64,000 nt of DNA from positions 5,562,001-5,626,000 of the forward strand of contig CAMRHE010000076.1 in the NCBI GenBank assembly GCA_947044405.1, given 5' to 3'. Both the position numbers and the translations under genes were made by a program. Positions within the stretch are counted from its first letter, which is position 1; each line of letters opens with the position of its first letter. The DNA is from Leptodactylus fallax (taxonomy: Eukaryota > Chordata > Amphibia > Anura > Leptodactylidae). This document shows, piece after piece, positions 47,943 through 57,997 of this stretch. The notes under the pieces were generated by a model. The model was not told the origin of the DNA and made no database searches. It saw only the letters and a program-made list of their open reading frames with translations.

Positions 47943-50129
47943 CGGGAAGGAAAATAAAAATGGAAAGTTTGAGTAACATGAAAGTCGAGCCATAAAAATG
48001 CTCCAGCATTTGGCAACCATAAAGACTAGGTATTCTGTAGGATGCAAAGAAATGTGGCAAAATCACGGGCCGAATACCTTGTGTATAAAAGACAAGGGCA
48101 TATAAAACTAAATTCTTCATTTAATAGGTTTCCTTTTCTGATAAAAGTTGGAGCAGATGTGCAATTTGAGAGCCATTTTATAATTGGGAGTTTGTCTCTT
48201 GACTATTTAGATTTGGTCAGAATGTGGTATCTTAATTCACTCAAATTCAGCCTCGATTTCCTACTTCATTTTACCATACCACCCCCGGGAACTCGAAAAC
48301 CGTCTCCCCCCCACCCCACCCCACCTTCCTATTGGAATATTACTATTCTGATCTTTGGGTCTCTCTTTATTAGCTTGTAAAAATTAGGTTTACTGTCTCT
48401 CTGTGTATTTTCCTTTGAGTCGCATGAAAGCACCGGTTCTTTCTCTTGCAGTTTGCAGCCAAGAGATTACTTAAGTAATAAGAAATAAGAGGGAGGGAAT
48501 TTCCTGAAAGTTAATGACTGTTGAGTACTCAGGAGAAAAGGCCAAAAAGACCCTCTAACCAGCCGAGACCGGAGCAAGATGTGTTATGTCACAATCAAGA
48601 AGCCCCCGTGGCAATGGTCATTACGACAAGCTCCTGAAAAAGCACTATTCAAAAAATACAGTCAAGCAGCTTGAATATTTTACTTCTAAGAAAACAGGAA
48701 AATAGAAAAAGATGGAATTATAGTGGAATTAGTTCTTGGCAAGGACGGAATTTTTTTTTTTTTCTTTACCACTGCTGGTTACAAAGTCTACATTCTATGC
48801 AATGCTTTTTCTCGCCCACAGCAAGAGACATACTAACCACTGGAACTAACGCAGTGACGGCCCTTTAAGCAACAGAAACTGGCTGATTTTTATCAAGCAA
48901 CCAACTGCGTGATCTGTCGGAGAAAATCCTTCCATGTGCCACTCAAATCATGTGGCGATGCAACGGCTGTACCCGGCCGAAACAACATTAACCTCTTCTG
49001 CTTTCGAGGAGAAAAAAAAAAAAAAATCAACAAAGAATCTAGTATCTGTCTGGAATGAAGTATAAAAATTTCACTAAGGAATAATGAGTAATTTGCCTAC
49101 ACCTGCAATCCCTAAAAATTATACAGAAACATACAAGATTAACAGCAGGGAATTAATTTCATTTTCTGAAACAGCTGCAAGATCTTGCAAAAAAGTGCAC
49201 GGCATTTCCATTACAGCGTTTTAAAGGGGATGGCTCCAGCAGTCATCCAAGTTCACGTCTCTAACATAACATTTATTTCCACTTTTACACTTTTTCATTC
49301 ATATTAGGTGCTACTAATTTTTACTATGTTGCCCTTGGCCCAATTTCCATTCCACAAACGAGTTGTAAGAAATGTGTATGGACTCTCACGTGAATTTTGT
49401 GGCTCAAAGCCATGTTAATATTCACATATGAAACTTGTTCTATTTCTCCCGCCCTCCCCCCAATTCATTTCCCCCCCCAAAATTAATGCCTTACCTAGAT
49501 ATTTAATACAGTCTCAAAGAACCTGTGTCTCAAGCCTGATTTACTGCATTAGAATAACATGGATAACTTTCAGGTTTTACTTGAACAAACTAAACGTTGA
49601 ACAAATAACTGGCGCCTGACCCAGTACACGATAAAACTCAAGCGCCAGCAAGCCCTCTGCGAGAATCCAAAATGTTGCATTTTTCCACCCGATGGGCGAC
49701 ATCTGCTGGCGCAATATGTTACATTATTTTGAAGCAGGATTTTTGGAATTTTTATAGGGATCTGCTTCATATATTGTGATTTTGTTTCTTCTCATGTTGA
49801 TCTTTTTAAGAAGGGAAATATGATATTCTGTAAAATGTTGTTTATTACATCTGTGTATGGTAGCAAAAAAAAAAAAAAAAAAAAAAAAAAACACACCACA
49901 TCTTAAAAATTCCTTGCCCAAGCCAAATAAAAAAAAAAAATTAAATTCGTCTTACTTTCTAAAATTAATCCAGTAGAAACTTGCACCATATTCCATTGGT
50001 ATTGCCATTGCTTCAAGAGAAAACCAATTCTGTACTACGGGCTAGGAGGTATCAAAGGTCCATACAAAGATTGGCTTCACAAATGTTTAGCACCTATGAC
50101 TTTACAGTGTCCATGTGGACAGACCGATT

Positions 50130-50440
50130 TAGATTTTTCCACAATTGACATTTATTACCCATCCAGAGGATGGCTAATAAATGTCTGACTGGCAACATCT
50201 GGGAACCCCATGGTCACAACGAAAGGGGACCCAAGCGTCCTGCTCCTCTGCGCATTCACCATAAGGAGGAATTTGAATGGTGGTCTAGAACATGTGGTGC
50301 TGCTCCATTCGAAGTCTATAGAACATGCGGTGCTGCTCCATTCGAAGTCTATAGAACATGTGGTGCTGCTCCATTCGAAGTCTATAGGACCGAAAGACAA
50401 CAGAGCAGGAAACTGCAGAAAACCTTAAGAGCAGCTTTTC
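50130..50440. mobile_element. Interspersed repeat carrying the 33-bp minisatellite
   Basis: ACATTTATTACCCATCCAGA, GGATGGCTAATAAATGTCTG is a foldback left end of a type known in frogs; the right end is unclear past the minisatellite. Confidence 0.5.
50286..50387. repeat. Minisatellite, 33-bp unit, three copies
   Basis: TAGAACATGTGGTGCTGCTC, CATTCGAAGTCTA recurs at 50286, 50319 and 50352, with one base difference in the second copy (GCGG for GTGG). It looks like an expanded piece of a frog repeat (CTCCATTC…TCTATGG). The repeated peptide in overlapping frames follows from 33 being a multiple of three. Confidence 0.92.
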
Positions 50441-51385
50441 CCCACTATTATACAATGTAGTACATTACGTTGAGTGGTCTTAAATTTTACATCCACATGA
50501 GCCAAAAATAATTGGGGAAACAAGTATCCAGTTGGACACAATGTCATAGTCGATGACAATGGGAGTTATTTACTAACAAATCCCATAAAGCCGTAACCTA
50601 TAATAATTAGCTTTGATCTATCGAGCACAAATTAAGTAGACAATAGATGTCAATGCCTGTTATTTATGGGTTATTGAGCATGGCCAGTAATTGACCTCCA
50701 CGGCCCGATATACTGATTAAAATAAGCCCCCTAACAAAAACACTGCAGGAGTAAATAACCGCCCTCACGGCTACTATGACTTATGTGATTTAACCGGGTC
50801 TTCATTTTCCAGACTTTTCAAAGAGCTTTTGTGTCCATGGATGAGAAATGGACTTTCCTTGTAAATTATGAAAGTCTTCCATTTATTTATGGAAGGTTAA
50901 TTGGCTCTTAGATACCCTCTACGGTGAAGGTGCCTGAACTACACTTTACTCAATTTGCGGCAATGCTGGAAGGCTTTTCAGAAATAAACAATTTTTTATT
51001 TATTTTTGCTATGTTTAAGTGGAGAAAATCAGAGAAATGAGAGGTTGAACTCGACTACTTAAATTAGCCCTTTCAGACAACGAAGTTGCACAAGTACGCT
51101 GCCCTTGAAATGCATTTATTGAGAACGTGTTCTCCAGCCTCATATTAAAAGGTTTAATTTCCGAACCATTGACTTATCTTGCCTTTCAATTGTGAAATAA
51201 TAGATAAAACCTGCACACAGATAGTGTCACTTATTATGTATTTGACAGGCACAAACATGAAATAACATCTAATAAAAGATAAACATTCAAAAATGCCAAA
51301 GATGCTTCTGGCTTAAAACGGGAAGACAACAAAGCATCGACAGTATTAACCAAGACTTGGCCGTAATTAAAAACACTCCCATTAC
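50441..51385. other. Intron, repeat-poor zone
   Basis: 50560-51240 has no recognised repeat, moderate AT content and several TAATTG/ATTA motifs; a candidate for conserved non-coding DNA. Confidence 0.38.
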
Positions 51386-51750
51386 TTAAAGAGGACGCTT
51401 CACAATCTCCACTAACTCCCAACTTTTTGCATCATTCAGCAGGTGGCGCTCGACTGAGTAAAGCAAAGTTGGAATTTTTTCTCTAGCCCTCACCAGTTCT
51501 GAGCAATTGGTGCTGCTAGTTTCAGCGGCCAGTACACTAATAGTACTTTCTACTGTCAGGTGGGCGGTCCTGGCCTGGAGCAAACAATCTAGGTCCTTCC
51601 ACCTGTTTAGAGCCGGTTTAGCTTGTTGGGAGCTGAAACTAACAGCAGTGATTGCTCAGAAACCGGGCAAACTATTATGCGTTGGAATCAGTGGAGTAGT
51701 GCCTATTGAAAGACTTGGAGTTGGTGGAGGTGGTGCAAGGTCCTCTTCAA
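51386..51750. mobile_element. Foldback element, family D
   Basis: Starts TTAAAGAGGACGCTTCAC, ends TTGGAGTTGGTGGAGGTGGT and GCAAGGTCCTCTTCAAG. It shares GTTGGAATTTTTTCTCTAGC and other blocks with the copy at 42716. It sits 13 bases from the family B hairpin at 51764. Confidence 0.82.
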
Positions 51751-51763
51751 GTCATGCATACAT

Positions 51764-52051
51764 AAGGCCCGTTTCATATCTGCGTTTGGGTTTCCGTTCG
51801 GGGAGTCTACTTGGGGACCCCCCAAACAGAAACCTATATGCATAAAAAAAGCGGTTTACCTGGGAAAAGTGCAAGTAGCACTTTCCTCTCCGTTTGTTTC
51901 ATGCGGAAATCACACGGACCCCATTATAGTCTATGGGGTCCACAGGTTTCCCAGGTAAACCGCTTTTTTATGCGTATAGGTTTCCGTTCGGGGGGTCCCC
52001 AAGCGTACTCCCTGAACGGAAACCCGAACGCAGATGTGAACTGGGCCTAAG
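51764..52051. mobile_element. Palindromic element, family B, long near-perfect hairpin
   Basis: The left arm (51764-51873) and right arm (51940-52051) are complementary over about 110 bases with few mismatches. They share TCTGCGTT, GGGTTTCCGTTC, CTTGGGGACCCCC and GCGGTTTACCTGGGAAA. The centre holds ACCCCATTATAGTCTATGGGG. Short frames here (79 and 77 codons) are not genes. Confidence 0.85.
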
Positions 52052-53119
52052 GAAGAAGACTAAGTCTCGGGACATCTGCTATACTCTGACATATTTTGGA
52101 AACATCATATATTATTATGGTGATCCTTTGTTTCCTAATGAGATAAGATGTGCCATAAAAGTCTGACAACTGCCTACTCCACTCTCACCATTCATGTGAC
52201 AACTCATGCATGTTATTAACATGTATGTAGATGGGGGAGTTGCTAGACAACAGCTGTCTACCAAACAACCTTTGTGAGTATGGACCACCATCTTTTTTTT
52301 TTCCAAGTAATTGTACTGAAAAAAATTGGTAGCATCAACAGAGGGGGCTTTCAAGTCTCACTAACGGCAAGTTTGTGGCCCTTTCCTAAACTAAGTATAT
52401 TGGTTAAATGTTGTGCATCATCTTTTAGGAATACCGCATCGTCTGCACTGTAATAACGTAGATACATTCAACACAATCACAATTTTTTTTTCATGCAAAA
52501 TGGAATTCTATAAAAACTAAAAAATAAAATACTATATATAAATAAATGCATAGACATTAGATTTTGGGTGAGAGATCACAATGATTTTGCAGAATTCCAA
52601 AGCTTGGGACTGACCAAAGACAGCAACACGGCATGGAGTGATTCATAAATGGTCATTACCTAAGAGACAACCTTACTAAATATAATAGCAAAGCATTACT
52701 GGGAAGTTACTGAGAGCTCATAAAATGTAAAACCAGAAAAAATGACAAAACTTAGCTTAACAAACATCCTTTCTCAATAACTGTCTATAAATGTTAGGTC
52801 ATTTGGGGTCTGTCCATTATGTCCATGTAATGACCTCATTTTTCACAGAATGAATAGAGGACAGTTGGCGAATCAAAGAAACATCTATCCATCCTATTGT
52901 TATCATCATCAACTTTAACAACCATCTTCAGATCATCATAGCCACTTATTGTCTCTGGGTTCATGACCCCATAGCCACACTGGAGCGTAAATGGGCAACA
53001 TAATGGCAAAATTGCTGATTAAGAGAACAAAACACAATTTCAGACATTCTCAGCTCTATTCATTTATGAAAACACAGACATTCCAAAAAATATCAATGTT
53101 TTCTTCTGTAATAAAGTCA
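52052..53119. other. Intron, nothing recognised
   Basis: No clear repeat or exon. Confidence 0.4.
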
Positions 53120-53275
53120 GTATATGAGATAAGGAGAAAGAAAAAAAGTTTTTCGCAAACAGTGCCAACCTTGCCTATTGGCCATTACTGGTATTGCAGT
53201 TCACTTCCTTTCAAAGGAGTTGAGCTGCAATACAGATAAACCCTTGTACAAATGTGGCACGGTTTTTTTCTAATA
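53120..53275. mobile_element. Family G fragment
   Basis: CAGTGCCAACCTTGCCTATT, GTATTGCAGTTCACTTCC, GGAGTTGAGCTGCAATACAG is the family G core with a foldback; neither end is intact. Confidence 0.5.
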
Positions 53276-53290
53276 TCATAAAACCTCTAA

Positions 53291-53693
53291 GGCTGAGGCC
53301 TCACGTTGTGGAAACACAGCTTTTTTTTAGTTGCAGATTTTGCTGCGGTTTCTTGAGCCAAACCTTGGCATAGCTACAAAAGTAATGGGAAATATAAAGG
53401 AAGCTCTTATACTTCTCCTTTCTGCTCAACCCACTCCTGGCTTTGGCTCAAAAAATGCAGCAAAATCTGCAACAAAAAAAGCTGCGTTTCCACAACGTGG
53501 GGAAATGCAGCTTTTTTTTTGTTGCAGATTTTGCTGCGGTTTTTTGAGCCAAAGCCAAGAATGGCTACAAAAGGAATGGGAAATATATAGGAAGTTCTTA
53601 TACTTCTCCCTTCGGCTCAATCCAATCCTGGCTTTGGTTCAAAAAACCGCAACAAAAAAAAGCTGCGTTTCTGCAACGTGGGGCCTCAGCCTA
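53291..53693. mobile_element. Double palindromic element, family A
   Basis: Two foldback copies run head to tail. The first spans about 53291-53502, the second about 53503-53693; the outer GCTGAGGCC/GGCCTCAGC ends are present once each, and the middle junction joins ACGTGGGG to AAATGCAGC. Each copy has its own GAGCCAAA…/…TTTGGCTC (TTTGGTTC) arms. The 139-residue open frame over it is an artefact. Confidence 0.83.
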
Positions 53694-53837
53694 AGGCTAC
53701 CATTCTACACTATGTACTGCTACTATACTTTCTTTCCACTCTCTATCTAAAGATAATGACTCCTTTCTTCCTAAAAATTAATGAATGCTTCATTTTTCAG
53801 TAACTAGACTCTCTTAAATCAAGTAGACATTGTTACA

Positions 53838-54059
53838 ATAGGTTCACACTAGCGTTCGGCTTTTCGTTCTTTGGGCCCACTTGGGTACCTGAAAAAAACG
53901 GAAAGCTAACCGGCTTAAAAAGCAGTTACCAGCCCGTTTCCACTCGAAAAATATGGAGAGAAAAGTCCTTCTTGCAGGACTTCTCTCCACATTTTTTTAA
54001 GCAGGTTCTGGGACGGAAACCCCAAACATATAGCGAGCACCAGTGTGAACCTAGCCTCA
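53838..54059. mobile_element. Palindromic element, family B
   Basis: Ends ATAGGTTCACACTAGCGTTC and GTGTGAACCTAGCCTCA; the centre has a perfect foldback AGAGAAAAGTCC/GGACTTCTCT. It follows the double family A element by 145 bases. Confidence 0.8.
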
Positions 54060-54090
54060 GGCAAGATCACACTAAAGATGCATAGGAAGA

Positions 54091-54650
54091 ACATGGTTGT
54101 CTCCTTCTAAAAAATAGCGCCAAACTTGTCCACAGATTGTATGTTTTACTGCAGCTCAGTCTCATTTATTATGAATAAGCTGAACTACAATATCAGACTA
54201 AAGTTGGCCATACACATTAGATTTTAGATTGCCATCGCTCGGCTGAAATGATCTGTGGTTGGTTGGTCGTGCGACCAACTGTGCCAAAAACATGAACAAC
54301 CACGAACCTTTCAACGAGCGTTCAACTATCCTAGACATTTGGAAAATTAAGAGATGAAAGTCCTGGAAACAGGAAATGACGGACACAAAAATCTCCAATA
54401 AGTCTGTTAGTTTAGCCCATACACATCAGACAAAGGGCAGAAAAAAATCCAAAATGACAGATTTTGGTTCTGACCAACTTTAGTTGATGGTTGGCTGTAT
54501 GGGACAGACTGCTGTAGGTTTATGTATGACCAACCAGTCTAAAATTGGTCACTTTATAATTCAATGTGTATGGCCAGATTATACCCATGGACAGGTATGA
54601 CACTATTTCTGAAAGAAAGCAACAATATTTTTTTCAGTCTTGTAAGACCC
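54091..54650. mobile_element. Family G element split by a nested insertion
   Basis: The left half (54091-54203) reads TAGCGCCAAACTTGTCCACA, GATTGTATG, CTGCAGCTCAG, and ACTACAATATCAGAC. The right half (from about 54577) reads ACCCATGGACAGGTATGACA, CTATTTCTGAAAGAAAGCAA. The halves are complementary and continue each other once the inner family J element (54204-54576) is removed. Confidence 0.75.
54204..54576. mobile_element. Family J element nested in a family G element
   Basis: TTGGCCATACACATTAGATT at the left and TCAATGTGTATGGCCA at the right are inverted; inside GTTGGTTGGTCGTGCGACCA and GACCAACCAGTC add further foldbacks. Confidence 0.8.
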
Positions 54651-55753
54651 CCCACAGCTTTATCTCACATCTCCAGTTCTGAGAAGCTCCAGAAACATCT
54701 ACATTAATATGTGTGATATTATCAGTTCTTTTAATAAACTGCACCTTCATAAGCTTTGTACTACTGATCTAGCATTTCTATAATTTAGCAAATATTTTAA
54801 CCACCTGACAACCTACAAAAAAAAAAAATAAAAAAATAAAAAATTCAAACCACCTAGGAACCATAAGGAAAAATGGCTACAAGTCACGCTAAGCATGGAC
54901 TGATTTTACGGGCTCAATAATCCTCACTCTTCGGAGCTAGCATGTAGAGTTTGCAATTCACTGGGTGCATCGATGCAGAACATTAGCATTAACCAAGTCT
55001 ATTTTATGCCAAAGCATAAATGCTGCAAACAGGAGAAGGAAGAGTGAAGATATCTCAAAGACACAAACTAACACCTCATTTACCTTATTAGGAAATCTCA
55101 ATGCGTTAACTCGCGCTGATGCGAAATGAACAAAGGGAGGCATTATCCATGAAGTGACACATTGTGCAAAAAGAGAGGGCAGGTCTATGCTTCATATCAC
55201 TCGCAGAAGTGAAAGAAAACGCAAGCAGTGAAATGAACACAGACTACTGACATGCTTAAAATACAGCCGGGATGTAATAGTAATCCTTTCATCTTATAAA
55301 GAAACATACAAGGCCATAATCAGTGCAAAAGAACCTGGAATACCGGGCTAAAGACAAACAGGTATTTCCATCCATAGTCTCCCACCCACAAACTGATCGG
55401 GAGTTCACGTCGCCACTTGTAGGTCAACATCATCTGTACAATTAAACCAAAAAAGTGTTGGCCAATCGTGTAATGATCAAATCTCTACCCTGCCTATGAT
55501 ATAGAGAAAATACTGGGTGGATAACAATGATCCCAATTATGGAGGACTTGGGGTTCCACCCTGTGTAGTTAGAAGTAATTCAGATCATTGACACAAGTCT
55601 GTAGGTGTTAGAGGGTTTGTAAATTCACTTGTCACTTAGCAGCTCCTAAATGAAGCTATCAAGTTTTATATACTAGTTGGGTTGCGATTTAGCTCATTCA
55701 TCATTTTAATTAATTTGACAATTATTAGGGTTTTAACTCCTCACTAAATAGGC
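54651..55753. other. Intron, nothing recognised
   Basis: A-rich patch at 54815; 54900-55300 is repeat-poor. Confidence 0.4.
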
Positions 55754-56243
55754 TTAATGGGGTTGTGCAACCAGTTAAAAAAAAAAAAATTTAAAAAAAT
55801 AATTAAAAAAAAGGTCAAGCTCATCTGATCGATTCTTCACTGCTTCCATTCTGATGGTTCTTCCACTAGTCTCGACTTCATAGTCACAATCAACACTAAA
55901 ATGTGACTACCCAGCCACATACTGGCCGAGGTGGGTCAAAGCTGTGGCAAGTGATTTCCTGTATCCATAGAGACCAACTAGTAGAGACAGGCAGGGGATT
56001 CAGGAACCATCGAAATAGGAGTGATGAGGAAATTATAAGGTAATAAGAGGAACCAGGATGTGGAGACTGGCAGGGGAGCCAGAAGGCATCAGAACAAGAG
56101 CAATGAGGAAACACGAGGAACCCCGGATGCATTGGACCAGAAGTGATGAGGAAATAGTGTAATAAATATGACTTAAGCCATAACCCCCCCACCCCCACAA
56201 AAAAAAAAAAAAACACACACTACTAACCAGACAACTCCTTTAA
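55754..56243. mobile_element. TTAA-bounded element of about 490 bp
   Basis: TTAA at both ends; TTAATGGGGTTGTGCAACC and, on the complement, TTAAAGGAGTTGTCTGGTT. An A-rich stretch near the left end and an A run near the right end bracket a core with GATGAGGAAATTATAAGG and GATGAGGAAATAGTGTAA. The 106-codon minus frame is not a gene. It lies about 420 bases 3' of the signal-peptide exon, inside the intron. Confidence 0.7.
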
Positions 56244-56660
56244 AGAGAATGGGAAAAAAAGTAGCCAGACAAATCCAAGAAGTGGCTACATTAGCGTGTC
56301 CGGTTGATCATAAACAGTTAAACTTTTGGAATTAGTTGGAATTAGGAATCAAGTGCCACAGCTAAGGGAGTCCTGGAAATTATTTACTTGGTATCCATGT
56401 ACACTCAAGCAATGAAATCTAGTAGGTTTATTGCATTTAGTTCACAGATTCATGGAGACGTTCTACAAAAACCTAGCCTTCAAGTGAACATTCCACTTTA
56501 ATGACCTAGGCAAGCACACCCATATTATTATGTGAAGAGACAATGTGCAGGGGTGAATGTTGTTTTCATGAATAGCTGCACATCACAGATTACATAAATC
56601 ATGGACCAAAACAACAAAAACCATTAAAAGCCCTAATGTCATATGGGGACAAAAAGGCTT

Positions 56661-56662
56661 AC
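56661..56662 (-). promoter_or_regulatory. ADGRL2: Splice donor of the signal-peptide exon
   Basis: The minus strand reads ACAGAAG then GTAAGCC: a near-consensus donor with G at +5, directly after the first base of the Gly25 codon. Confidence 0.9.
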
Positions 56663-56735
56663 CTTCTGTACACTGCAAGATGGCGATAAGAAGGAATAAC
56701 CAATGGGTTTTCATTCTGCTGGCAGGAGCCACCAT
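56663..56735 (-). CDS. ADGRL2: ADGRL2 (latrophilin-2) first coding exon: signal peptide
   Basis: Encodes the N-terminus of an adhesion G-protein-coupled receptor of neuronal and other cell surfaces. Read on the minus strand, 24 codons run MVAPASRMKTHWLFLLIAIL and then QCTE, followed by one base of a Gly codon. The peptide has a short basic n-region and a hydrophobic core (WLFLLIAIL), so it is a secretory signal; cleavage is probably just after Gly25, before the FSRAALPFG of the next exon. The pattern MV…RM…W…TEG matches the latrophilin-2 signal as I know it and differs from paralogues 1 and 3. The start was chosen because an in-frame TAA lies 12 codons upstream (56769-56771) and the context is good (A at -3, G at +4). 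Met8 is a second possible start. The exon ends in a consensus donor, phase 1, compatible with the exon at 6435-6648. Confidence 0.9.
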
Positions 56736-56835
56736 TATTGATCCCTTGTAATGATTTCTTTGTATTCCTTAATGAATCCAGTTAAACAAGACCAACTTCA
56801 TTGAGGAGAGGGATAGACATCACTCCTCTTCATGC
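56736..56835 (-). other. ADGRL2: ADGRL2 5' UTR part of the signal-peptide exon
   Basis: Upstream of the start codon, minus-strand sequence runs 100 bases to a good 3' splice site: TTTATTTTCAG lies immediately upstream, with its AG at 56836-56837. It carries an in-frame stop (TAA, 56769-56771) and other stops, so it is untranslated. If the acceptor is used, the exon is 173 bp and a non-coding first exon lies further upstream, as is usual for latrophilin genes. If it is not used, transcription could begin nearer, but no promoter-like or CpG-rich sequence is visible here. Confidence 0.6.
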
Positions 56836-56837
56836 CT
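56836..56837 (-). promoter_or_regulatory. ADGRL2: Predicted splice acceptor of the first coding exon
   Basis: On the minus strand an AG follows a T-rich stretch (AAATTTATTTTCAG). It is the best acceptor within the 110 bases upstream of the start codon. This is inferred from the motif alone. Confidence 0.55.
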
Positions 56838-57141
56838 GAAAATAAATTTACAGTTGTCAGTAATGCAATAGCAAGAAAACGAGAAATACTGCAGAAATTA
56901 CATTTACTGGCATCTATCCTGCAGAAGACACTGCTCAAAAAGCAAATCAAATATATATGATACCATGTTCTCAGATAACGTAATCCATGAAATTGTTGAG
57001 GTGGTGACCTCTGTAGGATCTAGTTCATCTCAAACTGTGCGATCACAAGATTAGACAACCTCCATCCAATTAACACAATTATTTACATTTCTCAATAAAA
57101 GGGGAAGATGATGAGGTTCCAAGGTAGAACAGATGTCTCGA

Positions 57142-57467
57142 AAGGTGCTCATACACATTAGACTAAACTTGATGAACCCTAAAGAACATTAGTCAAGTGA
57201 AATCTCACACAAAGTGATTTAGCCAACTGATGACACACCATCATAGGCAGGAAAGAAGTTGGCCATGTTTCAAATTTTCGTCCAAATACTTAATCGAAAA
57301 TCGATCGTCCTCAGAACAAATGTTTGTCCTTCAACAAATGTCATGTATGATTAGATTGAATGACTAGAATGGCAAATATGGACGAAAATGTGTAAAGCTG
57401 CAAAACGATCATTCACCAGATATTCAATGCTTGTTCAGGGATCAATCTAACGTGTATGGCCACCTTA
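57142..57467. mobile_element. Family J element
   Basis: AAGGTGCTCATACACATTAG at the left and GATCAATCTAACGTGTATGG then CCACCTTA at the right are inverse complements. The centre has TTAATCGAAAATCGATCG. Lies upstream of the signal-peptide exon. Confidence 0.75.
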
Positions 57468-57997
57468 CTCTAATGATGTTCATTTATGGACATCTTATGG
57501 ACATCACCCGTCCATGGCCACTCTTAAATACAACATTCGGAAGAATTCTTTATTTGACCTGGTCAATTCACGGTAGAAAAATACCAGCAATAAGTTAAAC
57601 AGGACATTCCAGCCACAATGTAACGCTACATTCACACATTATGCTCCATTCTCAAACAATGGAGTGAATGATGCTTAAATAACTCTTAAAATGCTACACA
57701 TTCCAAAGAAACATCAAACATGTCAACGCAAAGTCACTTCCTAAAGTTCAGACAACATCAAAACAATACAAGCTCAGGTGAGTCACTAAACAAAGTAGAA
57801 GTCACGACTGATCGACATGTAATTTAACTCAACACCATCGCTTGAACAAATATTACTTAAAGGGGAAGTGCTCAAGTGGAAGAGTACCTAACGCTAAATA
57901 TCAGAATTTTATGAAACCTTTCTAATCTACTCTTCATTAAACTAACAAATTATTTTTCAATTTAAAATTCCATGTATTTCCAAAAAGTTGAAGCATA

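Larger units (their letters stand above)
44713..50129. other. Intron, AT-rich zone and a repeat-poor zone
   Basis: 45840-48000 is strongly AT-rich with many homopolymers and (TA)n tracts. 48380-49440 is unique-looking and free of recognised repeats. A-run of about 27 at 49865. No exon. Confidence 0.42.
6649..56662 (-). other. ADGRL2: ADGRL2 intron between signal-peptide and lectin exons (50,014 bp)
   Basis: GT-AG bounded on the minus strand. It holds most repeats listed below and no further exon that I can support. Large introns at the 5' end are typical of latrophilin genes; the size here is read directly from the exon coordinates. Confidence 0.88.

Noticed and set aside
50155..50460. Open frames on both strands encoding an 11-residue repeat
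   Set aside because: The unit is a 33-bp minisatellite, a multiple of three, so every frame repeats; no start context or conservation.
53331..53750. 139-codon plus-strand open frame with internally repeated peptide
   Set aside because: The repetition comes from the tandem family A hairpins.
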